Shown here one piece after another: positions 1 to 12,200 of a stretch of DNA of 13,494 nucleotides (within the stretch, counting starts at the first letter, position 1; the number at the start of each line of letters is the position of its first letter). Both the position numbers and the translations under genes were made by a program. The DNA is from Clostridia bacterium (GTDB lineage: Bacteria > Bacillota > Clostridia > Christensenellales > UBA1242). The notes under the pieces were generated by a model that was not told where the DNA came from, made no database searches, and saw only the letters and a list, made by a program, of their open reading frames with translations. The stretch spans positions 1 through 13,494 of the forward strand of contig JAFTJJ010000101.1 of NCBI GenBank assembly GCA_017456465.1, in the 5' to 3' direction.

Positions 1-239
1 GCAATGATCTTTCCGGTGTTGTCATAGACTGTGTAAACATAAATTGAGTCTTTTTCAACGCCATTATAACCATAGCTTGGGTTTTCCCACACGCCACCAT
101 GTTCGCTCTTATATTTTTCAACATATGCATCAGAGTAGGTGATGTAGGCGTCAGTTGCACCCACGCCATCAGCTGCGTCATAGTTGAAGCCGGTCATCAC
201 TTCGGTGATGTTGATTTGCACGGTGTATTGAAGTGGAGC
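1..239 (-). other. Start of a further module, cut by the window edge (residues 4419-4497)
   Basis: After the closing strand of module 15, 'LQYTVQINITEV' opens a new unit. It is followed by Asp/Ala/Gly/Tyr-rich sequence ('NYDAADGVGATDAYITYSD', 'WENPSYGYNGVEKDSIYVY') up to the window edge, with two leftover bases. No GW turn or stop codon has been reached, so the protein continues to the left. Confidence 0.45.
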
Positions 240-3200
240 GTAATAAGCGCTGAGCACAAGTCCATCAGTAATGGTTGGCATGTAAATGTTGTTGAATGCA
301 TAGAGTGAAAGTCTGTTGAGAGAGGTTGTCATTGGTGAAGCGTCCAAGGTTGGGCTGAGTTGTGATTCATCTGGGTTTGCATCATCTTTGTAAACTCGGT
401 CATCAAACTTGAGCGTTTTTTGATAGTAGAGCACAAAGTCATTAATTTTGTTTTGGAGAACCAAGCCCTTGCCATAGAGTTCTTCAAGTTTTTGATGTAA
501 CGGCAAATAGGTTTCAGCAACTTCATCATAACGCTCGATGATTTCGTGAATGAGTGTTATTTTTTCAGCAGTTGATCTGTCAAGCATTTCATAAACTGCT
601 GAAGGGAAGTTTTCTGGATGTTTGAACGCATCATAATATTCTTCAAGGTTTGTTGATGTTGCGTAATTTGATTCATGAATGAGATCGCCTGAAGCAAAGT
701 ATGCGCCAATTTCAATGTTTGATGTCCAGCCATAGAACTGTGCAAAGTTATAGTTCATTGCAGACAGTGCGAGAGGTTTGCCTTGTTCAGCAATCAAGCT
801 GCCTCGAACTTTTCCTGAGTGAGATGCTTTGTCTGTGAGCCTTTGACCTTCTTGTGCGTTGAGGTCATATTCAAGAACCTTGACCTCAACGACAAATGTC
901 TTTGGTTCATAAAGTGCAACCACATTCATGTTTCCTTCTGCCTTGAACGTTGCGACATTATAGCTGATTCCATTTATTTCTGATGTCTCATAAGGAATGT
1001 TTGCGTAGGTTGTGAGTGTTTTTGTCTGCACATCATTTGCTCTTGTGTCATGAGAAGCAAGAATTTGATTTTGTCTTGTGCTTTGAAGAACAATGAAGCC
1101 TTTGAAGAAGTAGCCTAATGATGTGATGTCTTGTGCAACGATCTTTACTTGGTCTCCAAACTTGTAATAAGCTGCAGCACCGGCAGTTGAATTTACATAG
1201 ATTGGATCATTGCCCTTTGTGATTGGAGCACCAAAGGCTGTTTTCAAGAAATCTGCATCTGATGGATAAGACCAAAGTGATGAGAGTTTTGTTGTGTCTT
1301 TGTTGACAATTCCAACTTGAAGATTGATTTTGGTGTACATTCTTTCTGAAACATGATATGAGTTTTGACCATTTGTTGATGTGACACTGAACGAGTCATT
1401 TTCAAAGTTTTCATCATCATCTTCTTGTGGATCGAAGACATGAATGATGTAACTTGAATCATCACCAATTTCAGGCGAATCACTGTAATTGCCTTTTGTG
1501 TGAGTGACTTCGTTTTCGGTTTTTGTGAGCACAAAGCCGAAGTTGAAGTGATGATTGACTGCGTCTTCTTGTTTGATGATGTCTGTGTCTGATCCAGTGC
1601 TTGGAGTGAAGTTTGAGTTTGGTGCAACGGTTGAGATTGCTGCATTGATGTAATATCTGAGGTCTCCGAATGCGTCAAGGAAGTCTGCAATGAAGTATGT
1701 GTTGTTTGTCACTGCAAAGTTATAGGTTGACAAGTTTTCGGTTTGTGTTCCGCTTGTTTGGGTGAATGCATCAATTTGGCTCACTGGTTGCATTCCCTCA
1801 AAAGTTTCCATCCAGAACTCTTTTGTGTTGAGTGGAGCAGAGTTGAGAGAATATTTTGGATCGATGGTTTCATCGTTGTAAAAGTCTGTGAAGACTTTGA
1901 CGAGTTCATTGTTTGGATCAACAGAGTATGCAAGAGTGTTGAATGGGTGATAGGTTGAAGATGTTCCATGTTGTTTTGCATATTCGAGATAATCAACCTC
2001 AACCTGAACAGTTTGTCCAGCTTCAAACATGAATGATTTGATGCTGTCAATGCTTCCATCTTCCTGTGGTTTGAGCGAAGTCGTGATGTTTGTGATTGAT
2101 GCAACTGTTACTTTTTCACCAGTTTCTGTGTTGATTGTTGAAATCCTGAGGTCAATGAGATCATGAGCGAAGTTTGTCATGAGTTCAATGGTGTAAAGTT
2201 TTGCAGCGCTTGCTGTGATTGTTCTGTTGCTTGAAGAGAAGTTCAAGATGACTGCGCGATCATATTCGTCGTAGTTTGAAATGATTCCTTCATTGGTTTT
2301 GTAATTTTTGAATCGGTAATATTGAGCATCAGACTCATCGTAATAATCATAATATGTGGTGTAAATTGTGTTTCCAAGTTCATCAATGCCTGATGGAATG
2401 TCTTTTTGCGTGAAGTTTGATGCTGTGACAGTGAAGGTGTCTGTGCTTTCATTCACAAATGTTGCAGCAATTGGGTAGGTGATTTCAAGAACATATTGAT
2501 CAGCGTCTTCTGGCATCACGAGTTGAACTGAAATTTTGTAGTCTGTTTGATCAACAAGTGTCTTTGTGGTTGTGGCATCAATTCCCTGAACATTGAATTT
2601 GATGTCATTTTCATCACTGCCATAATCTGTTTCAACAATTGTGGTTCTTGTGATTTCATTGAACACAGCAACAACTGTGTGATAAGCCGTGACATCATTT
2701 CCATTTCCATCCTGAATTGTGTGTTTGATTGCATTTGCAAATGTTTGATTGATAACGAGAACAGCATTTTCTGAAATGCAAACATCTTCAGTGCCATCGT
2801 TTATGAACCATCCAGCAAACTCATAGAAGCTGTTTTTTGAACCTTGTGAGACATAGCCATTGTCAAAGGCATGAAGGAATGTTTGACCATTGATGCTGAT
2901 GTCTTCTGCAGTTGCTGTGCCAACGCCCGTGATGAGTGGGTTTGCTGTGTTTGTGTTTTTCACAACATTTATTCCAGCAACGGATGAGCCAAGTTCACCA
3001 TTTGTTTTGGTTTCAATTGAAATGTCGAGTTTTGTCACAAATTTTGCTTGAACAATTGTTGAGCGTTCAAAGTTGAACGAATTTGAGTTGTTTCGTGCAA
3101 GCATTGTGCCTTCAAAGAAGAATCCAACAAACGATTCATCATTGGTGTCGATTGAAGAGGATGTTGTGTTTTTGAGAAGATCAAAGTTGAATGATGTTTG

Positions 3201-6200
3201 ATCTGTGATGTAATAGCCAAGCACTGTTTTGAGTGAAGAATCAATCCAATGTTCAACATTCAATGTGAAATATTCTTGAAGCACAACTTTGACTGTTGTG
3301 TTTTGAAGAAGTGTCAATCCGAGAGTCAATTTTGTGAAGAGTGTTTTGCCGCTCATTCCAGTGTTTGAAGAATATTTTTGGCTTGATGATGAAATGTATG
3401 TTCCATCAACGACAACTGTGTTGTTTTGCCAAATTGACGTGAACCTGCCATCAGCGTTTTTCACCAAGATGTCTTTGATGTAAGAATTTGGATTTGCGGT
3501 GATGTCAAGGATGTTTTCACCAATGTTTGTCGCTGTGATTGTTCCATTTTCAAAGTTTGAATCATCGCTCACAGAAAGTGTGAATTTTGCATCGAACACA
3601 GCTTTGAGTGTGAGTGTGCCTTTTCCTGAAAGGTCGAGGTTTGAAAGGTAAAGTTCAGCAAGTTTGTCAGAAACAGTGATGATTTCTGTTCCATCTTCCG
3701 CAAGCAATGTGTAGCCTTTGAAGATTTGTGAAGAAACATTTGTGATTTCTTCAATTTTGAGCCAAAGTGTTGCATTGTTTTTCACTGTCAATGTGGCAGG
3801 GAAGGTGTGAGTTGTTCCATCAACTGTCACTGTGAAGTTTTGTCCATTGGCTCTGTTTGTGTCAAGAACAATTTGAACAGTTTGTGTTCCACCGTCAACC
3901 ACGATGTTTGAGTCTTCTTCGATGATTTCGATTGAAAGTGTTTGAATTTGTGGTGCAGATGAAATTTGAGCTGTCACGTCTGTGACGCGATCATTTTGTG
4001 CTTTGACTGTCACCTTGACTGTTTGTCTGTGATCAGAAAGAGCAGTGGTGAGTTCATCAAGATCAACGGTGCAAGAATTGATGTCATTTCCTGACTCATC
4101 ATAATAAGCGTAATGAGTTTTGGCAGTGAATGTCAATTTTGCTTTTGAATTTGATCCAAGGAATGCAAATCTTGAATCTTCAATTTCAATCAATCTGAAG
4201 AATGTTGTGATTTTGCCATTTGAATTCAAGACAGGTGTGAGGCCTTTGCTTGACGCCTTGATTGACGAAACAAGTGAGAAGCTGTTTGCGCCAGCAATCT
4301 CGGCATTGACAGAAACCGTTTGTGCTTCTGCAAAGACTGCAACAGCACTTGTAAGTCCGCATTGAGAAATGTCTTGAGCATGATTGTCTGAAACAAGAAC
4401 AAATGTTGATGGGCGAAGGTTATTCTTGATTTCTTGAACATAGCCCAAGAACACAAGTGTTTTTGTCCCAAAGTGGAAGATGTCAGGGTTTTGTTCATCC
4501 TGGGTCAAGCCACCAAATCCGCCATTTGTTTGAGATCCGAGATTTATTGTTCCATCGACAGTTAATGCAACGCCAGTTATTGTTGTTGTGTTTGCATATG
4601 ATGTTTGATTTTGATCATATTTGAGGACAATTTGCATGTTTTGGTTTGCAACGAATGAATAACTGTCATCATAAGAATAAGCAGAAACTGAAGATGGGAT
4701 TGAGAGGTTTTCTGAGTCGAAGACATAATAACCATTGAAGTAATAATCTTTTAAGATTCCAATTTTGAAATCTGAAGCTGAAAGGCTTACAATGTCACCA
4801 GCAAAGACGCCATCAAGGTTGATCATGTAGGTTTCAGTGTAAGGATTGAGAATGTCTTGGAATGTGTAAGCTGTGCCATTTTGTGAGAAAGCTGTGATGT
4901 TTGCACGATTTGAATCTGTGATTCCAAAGCTTTCAAGAGCCAATTTGTCATTTGATTCTTCGACAGCCACGCGGACTGTGATGAACATTTGTTTTCCAAA
5001 CACGCCTTCAACAACGATGTTGTGTCCCTTGATTTCATCAGAAAGAGAAACTGTGTCAAGGGTTGGGTTGATGAATGAGTGTTTTGTTCCGTCTGAGTCG
5101 AAGTAAGTCACGATGACTTTTCGGAGGGCATAGCCATCAGCTGGTGTTGTGGTCAAAGCGAGCGAGCTGTCTGAAGAAGAATAGAACGCATTTCCTGAAA
5201 TTGATGGAAGTGTGTCGCCTTCTGTTTGACCCAAGACTGTTGAAACATAATTCACTGTGTTTTGAGTTTCATAGAGTGCTGTGAGAGTGTAAGATGCACC
5301 AGCGGTGAGTCCTTCAATTTTGCTTGTCATTTCAAGGCCAGTTCCACCAACAGGAGAAAGTTCTGTTGTTGTTGTCCCAACAGAGAGTGTCCAACCAACA
5401 AATTCGTAGCCAGCAAGGTGGGTGGCAACTGCAAAGCCTTCTGTTCCTGAAACAACTGAAATTGTTTCAGTGCTTTTTGCATTTTCAAGTTTGAACGATC
5501 CAAGAGAAATTGCACCAGAGTCATTTTTGATGTTTCCAGCAAAATAGAGTGGAAGATTGATGTCTGCGTTGCCAATCTCTTCATCATTGATTTTTCTTGA
5601 AATTGTGAGGGTTGCAAGGCTGTTGAATTTTGCGACAACTCTTGAAGATGTTTTGATTTCTGAAAGTGTGAGAGTTGTGTCTGTTCCCTTGAGCGTTCCA
5701 TCCACAAACCAACCAACAAATTCAATGTGAGACGCGCCAGCCTCAGCGGTCAATGTGATTTGTGCTTTGTCAGCAACAACGATGATCATTGAAGAGTTGT
5801 CGCTCTCAATTGTGTTTGTTCCATCAGTTACATTTGGATTTTCAGAGCCTGAAAATTCTTTGTCATTGACAACACGAGAAACAACCACTGAGTTTATTGG
5901 ATCAAAAATTACGGTGAGAGTGTGGTTATTTTTGAGATTTGTTCCATCAAGTGTGACATTGAATGTGTGTTCGTGTGAATCTGTTTCATCGCTGCCAAGG
6001 ACATAATCATAAGTCACATCACGAAGAGTGTATCTTTCTTTGACTGCATCACTGATTGAAACTTTGATTTGGAGTGTTTTTGGTGCTGAAGAGTTCACAT
6101 TGACAACCACAGTGAACTCATCCCTTGAACCAAAGTTCTGAGTGACAGTTTTTCCATGAATGTCCATGTAAGTCACTGACATGTCAAAGTAAGAATCAAA

Positions 6201-9200
6201 AATGTTGCTTGATTGTTTGTCTTCATCAAAATTGTGAAGATTGACAATTTTTGAAAGGTTGACTTTGAGTCCCTTTGCATATGAACTGATGTAATTGATT
6301 GTTTTGTTTTGAGATGTTGCAACCACAGTTGATTGAATGTGTTTGTTTTTTGAGATTGACAATGTGTCTTGTTTGAACTCAGTGAACACATTGAACGAAT
6401 TGCTTCCAAAGTTGGTCACATCATTGATTGAAAGAACAGTGCCTGATGGGAGGTGGCGATCAAATGTGTTTGACGCAAACTCGCCAGAAACTGTTTGTCC
6501 AGTTTTGAAATCTGTGTAAGAAATTTCAAACGCTGCATTGTTCAAGATTGAATTGTTGCCATCATTGGCAAGCACATTAACTTTTGCATTGCGTACAAAT
6601 CGTGCTTCAATCATGAGATCGCGAGTGATGATGTCTTCATAATAATTTTCAAAAATTTGTGATGCCTCATCGAAGCTGACAAGTGTTCCATCAACAAAGA
6701 ATCCAACAAATGTGAAGTTTTGATTGTCATCAGGAAGAATGAACTCGATTTTGAACATTGAGTTTGATGCAACAGTTGCAGAAGTCATGAATCCATGTTG
6801 GGCATAGTTCTCGCCATTATGTTCATAAGAAATGTAAACATATGTTTCTGTGGTGTATTTTGTTCCTGTTGTGGTTGACTCAAGTGCTGACTGATAGGTG
6901 TCAAACAATTGTTGTTCAACATTGATTTTGATGCCTTGTTCAAACACTGCAACAGCCTTGGTGTCATCAACCTCTATGCCTGTGCCACCAACAGTGAGAA
7001 TGTAAGAATAAGTTCCATCAACTTTTGTTATTGCTTCATCGAAGTAAGGGATCTCTGCATCAGGGTGAGTCATGTGTTCGTCATTGAAGTCACCAATTTT
7101 GAATGCCGAGAAGATGTAGCCATCAGCAGGTGTTGCATGGAGTTTGACATTTGCTCCATTCATCACAAGGCGTTCACCAGACACGATGGTTCTTCCATCA
7201 AGATCAAGGTTGTCACCGTTGTAGTTTGAAAGGGCAGTGAATGAATAAGACAAATCTCCAAAGATTTCGCCAGTTTCATCATTGGTTGAAATGTTGCCAA
7301 GCACAACAGTGTTTGACGCATCTGCCACAATTTCACCATGGGTTTGAGGGACAAGGTCGAGTTTGTTGACAAGAACATATCTTGCCTCGAAAACTGATCC
7401 TGAAGATGTTGCCTCAAGTGATGAGATTGACTGATTTTGATTCAAGGCACTTCCATTTTCAGTGATCTTCTTGCCATCCAAGCTGATTGAATAAACAGAT
7501 TTTGATTCACCGGCGTTTGTGACAATTTCAAACCAACCAACGAACATATAGAGTTTTCCATCAACAACTTCAAAGAGTGATGAAACTGTGAGGTCAAACA
7601 ATGTGTCTGAGCTGAAGAGCATTGATTTTTGACCAGTCACAAGCATGTAGCCATTGCCTGAAATGTTGCCGCTTTCATAATATGCACCGCGATAAATGAC
7701 TGTTGAAGAGGCATTATTCATGATGTGGAGTTTTCCACCATCATGGTCAACCTCATCAAGGTCAGCAACATTATTCACAAAAGCGTGTGAAACGGTGATT
7801 GTGAAGTTTTCAACAATTCTTCCAAAGAGGTAATAGATGCTGTTGTTTTGTGAGAGATCGAAGAAGTCTGCATTATTGAGATATTCATAATCTCCATCAT
7901 AGGCAAATGAAATTTTGAAGAGGTCGAAAGACGAATAGGCATCAAAGCTCAATTCAGCATCGAACAAGTGTGCATCAGTGTGAAGATCTGCGCCATTTGC
8001 AAAAGCAGGGATGGTGGTGGTTTCAGTTGCATAACCATTGATATACCACACGCTTGCAGCCTGTGTGTCTGCTTCAGTGCCAATCACGCTTGATTTTTTG
8101 AGTGTTGACACGAAGAATGCCTTTGAAGCAAGAGTGTCAGCATCGATGTAGATTGCAAAAGTTGCAGTGTCTGTGCTGAGGTCATAATTGGAAACCGCCA
8201 TGTGTGCAGCATCATCGAGTGCAAGAGTGTGACCAAGGTCAACATCTTTTGGGGTGATGGTTGCATAAACTTTTGCAGTGTTTTGAATTGGGTTTTGATT
8301 TGCATCAACGTCAGCGCCAATCAATGCGAAAGCAAAGTTTTGATTTGTTTCATGGTTGTAATTTCCGACTTCAACATAAACAATTTTCACTGCTTTTGCT
8401 TTGATTTCAAAGTCGATGTCAAGAAGATTTGAGCAATAATCATCGTATGTGATTTCAGAGTCGTTGTTAATGTCTTCTGTTGTTTTGGCAAGTTCTGAGA
8501 CATCATTTTTGTCAGCAAAAGTCAGGTGATCAAAGAGGTTGAAAGAGATGTTTTGTGTTGCTGTTTTGTTGTAGCTTTGTGTCGTGATGAGTTTTTGGTT
8601 TTGATCACGAACAGGGTTTCCATCAGGGTCTTTTTGACTGATCATGAATGAAAGACCATCAACTCCATTTATTGGAGCAGTTCTTGTGATTGATGGAGTG
8701 TTAAACACTTTGCCAAGTTTGATGTCATCAGCGTCAGGCAAAGTATAATTTTCAAGAAAGTCTGAGCTGCCAACAAGGACATTTTCATTGAAAATGCTGT
8801 AATCAATTGTGTCCAATCTGAATCCGCCGACAGGAGCGACAGTGACTGTCACGTTTGAATCGAAGAAGAATGAGCCTTGGACTCTGATTTTGGCATCAAA
8901 GACTTCTGATGGGTCAGTGATTCGGGTCTCTGAGCCATTGCTGTAGACTGCTGTGTAAGAAAGGTCACGCCCCAGATCATCTTTTGCCACAGAAAGAGAG
9001 ACTGCAACTTCTGTTGGGTCATAGGTGTAAGAAACGTCAACCACGCGTTTGTAAAGTGCAACAATTTTTGTGTCAGCATTTGAAATGGCGACATATGGTC
9101 TTTTGAGGCTTGTTGAAACAAGAGAGAACTCGCCCCAAGCGCCTTCTTCAGCATAAATATAATTGCCATTTGCATCTATTTCCAAGTCTCCATTTTCGTC

Positions 9201-12200
9201 TCTTGCGATTGGTTTTTCTTCAAATTTTTGTTCAAACCAACCAACGAATGCATAGCCATCTTTTGCGTCTTCTGCGCCTTCAAGCAACATCAAGCTGTTT
9301 TCTGCCAAGAGGAAGTCTTCATATCTTATTGCAGTGAGCGTGTTTTGGAATTTGTATTTGTCAGATGTGATGACTGTTGGGTGAATGTGTCTTTCAGATG
9401 GATCAATGCCTGTGTCCACATATTGAGTGAATGTTGTGCCAGAATATTCATTTGGATAAGTAAATGCATCAGCATTTAGATCACGTTCTTCACCAGACCC
9501 GATGTAACGAGTGTCATTGATGCCTTGAGCAGTGTAGAATTTGCCCAAGAGATTGTGATAGGCATTGGTGTTGGTGATTGGATTTCCATCAGTGTCATAG
9601 CCATCAAGTGTCACAGTTTCGACAGAGAATGTGTAAACAATGATGCTTGAAAGATTGATGAAGTTGTTTGAGCCAGCAAACCATGGGCCACCATGATCAA
9701 ACAATGGGGTTTCAAGGTCTGATGGGTTGTCCGGATCAATTTCAGATCCTGTTTTTTCACGAGACAGCCATGTGAGTGCATCAAAGATGTCAAAGTACGC
9801 CTGAATGAGAGGGAACTCTGTTTTTGTGATTGTGCCATCTTCATTTGTGATTTCGCCGTAGTAACCTGGGAGGGCTTTGCTGAAGAATTTTTTTGAATCT
9901 GCAACTCCTTCGGCGTGGTCTTTGATGTAAGTTTGATAAGCAGGCGAATATTTCACGCCAGAGACAAAAGCTGCTTTTGGCATGTAAACAAAGTCACAAA
10001 GAACTTCAAATGCATTTCTCAAGCTGTTTGAAGGATTTTTTGTTTGATAGTTTTGTTCGCCTTCGGCAACTGTGCCTGCAAACTCATTTGCAAGTTCAGA
10101 TGCTCTTGCATCGGTGAAAATGCGAATGCCATTTTCGTTTGTCAATGTTTTGAGGATTTTTTCCACATATGACTTTGAAAGAGTGTAGGTCTCTTTGTTT
10201 TTGGCGAAAGAAACCTTCCAATCATTGTCTTGGACGTCAGTGCTTTGGACGAGTTTGTTTCCAAAGTTGTCATAAAGATCGAAATAATTATTGTAGAAGT
10301 CATTTTCTCTTCCAGAAAGGAGGTCTGAGACAAGAGAAACACCACGATTTGATTGATTCAAGAGTGATGCGTTTTCTTCAGTGAGGTCTCTGTTGTAAGT
10401 CATTTTGAAGACATAGAACAAATAATCTGATCCGCTTGAACTGTCATCTGGATTTTCTTGATTGAATTTGACATATTCTTTTGTTGGGGCGAGAATTGGT
10501 GAAAGAACCCATTTTGGATCTGCGCCAAGAGAGTGGATGTTGAGATCAAAGCTTGATTCAACGCTGACAACAAAATACATAACTGTGTCTTCAGCGAAGT
10601 AATAGTCTTCAAGAGAGAGGGCAAGATCTTTGAGGTCGTCGCCTCTGAGTCCATCTGAAATTCGATAAAGTGGGGTGTTGTCACCAACACCTGGAAGTGC
10701 GGTGTTTCCATTTCCTCCACCAAAGAGGGCATGAACTTCATTTGATCTGATCGTGTATTTATCCAGTGTTCCATCGGCTGATGTGAATGTTGATGTATAA
10801 ATGCTGTCGAGGCGTGTTGTTAGGTCTGTTGACATTTTTCCATCATTGTCTTTTTTGGCGTTTGCAATCAAGCTGTAGTTTGTGCCTTGAGCAAAAACAT
10901 TTGTGCCAGTCAAGACGAAGTCTTTTGCACCTTCGAGAGTTGTTCTGACCGTGCCAGTGTAATCATATCTGATGTCTGAGCCATGAGTTGAGGCGTCAGT
11001 GTTATAGTAATATGCGCCAATGACACGGACTCCTGATTCTGTGTCAGGTTCAGCGAAGATGTAGGTGTTGTAAAGTTCTTTGAACACTGCAACAAATCTC
11101 ATGTTTGAATGGAATCTTTTGATCTCGACAGTGTTGCCTGTGATGGTGATGTTTCCATTTGATCTTGAACGATAGAAATTTCCTTCATGGAAGAAGATCA
11201 ATTGATTTGAAAGGTAATAAATGCCATTTTCACTGTCAATGAGATTTCCATTTGCATCTGATTCTCTGTAAGTGCTTCTGACAGCGTCAACAAAAGGCAT
11301 TTCAACAAATTCTCTCAAAACATCATTGCCTTGTTCATCCTTGAATGGGGCATAATCTGAAACAGGTTTTGTGAAAGATTGGTCATAATAATATTTTCCA
11401 TCAGTTCCACGCAAATGGACTTGAACATAATTTGGATTATCAAGTGTTCCATCATTGACAAATGTTCCGCGAACGCTATTTAGCATTGTTGCAGGCACTG
11501 TTGCTTGAACAGTTTTTTCTTCGTCCATGAAATAGACTTTTTCATCATTTTGAACAGTGAAATATTCTGTGATGTAATAATATGTTCCACGAGTTTGGTT
11601 GTAGGATGCTGCAATGATGAGGTCAGTGTATTCAAACTCTTCAGCATATGATTCATCTTTCAAAACAAAGCGATTTGTTTGGTTGTCATAAACACCAATT
11701 TTCCAGCCATCCAAGACATAGCCTTCATCAGGAGAGGCCGTGAGAGTGATTGTTGTGTCACGATCATAATATGATGTTTTGTAATTCAGGGTTGGAGAAA
11801 GGGCTTGAGTCAAGTTTCCATTTTCATCTGTGATCATTTCATAAGCAAGCTCGCCTGATGCAAGTGAGCCTGAGGTGTTGACTCTTGAGCCACCAACATA
11901 TGGGTTGTTTTTGATCACCCTGATTGGTGCAAAATCATTTGTGAAGCTTGTTGCAAAGTGTTTGCCGTATGTCAAAAGCAATTTGTCGAACGAAGACGAA
12001 GCATCTGTGTCTAAGATCTTTGCATATTTGTCTTCAAAAACAGCATAGAACTCTGTTTCTCCATGGGCGTTGACGCGGGTCAAAACTGAAATGTTTTCTT
12101 GATCATGAAACAGCCATGTTTCAATGGCTTCGATCAAGTTCAACTTGTCTTGATCATAAATTTGGACATCTGACGCAATGCCATCATAATAATATGCCGT

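Noticed and set aside
1412..1427. ATC triplet run resembling a microsatellite
   Set aside because: Only three ATC triplets in frame plus a similar codon on the side, encoding an acidic Asp/Glu patch in the protein. Too short to call a repeat.
1244..1690. 148-residue open frame on the minus strand, and similar ones at 5327-5725, 10400-10774 and 13061-13441
   Set aside because: They lie in other frames over the continuous main frame. Their translations are Gln/Ser/His/Lys-rich with no motifs, as expected when TCA/ACA-rich codons are read out of frame.
5755..6006. Plus-strand open frames such as this one, 4120-4365 and 6909-7229
   Set aside because: They are antisense to the main frame and have Cys/Phe/Val-rich translations typical of antisense shadows. 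There are no ribosome sites and no coherent domains.
8616..8630. Calcium-binding EF-hand or dockerin loop at the D-P-D-G-N hairpin
   Set aside because: The acidic residues required at later loop positions are missing, and no paired helix is seen. It is kept only as a turn motif.
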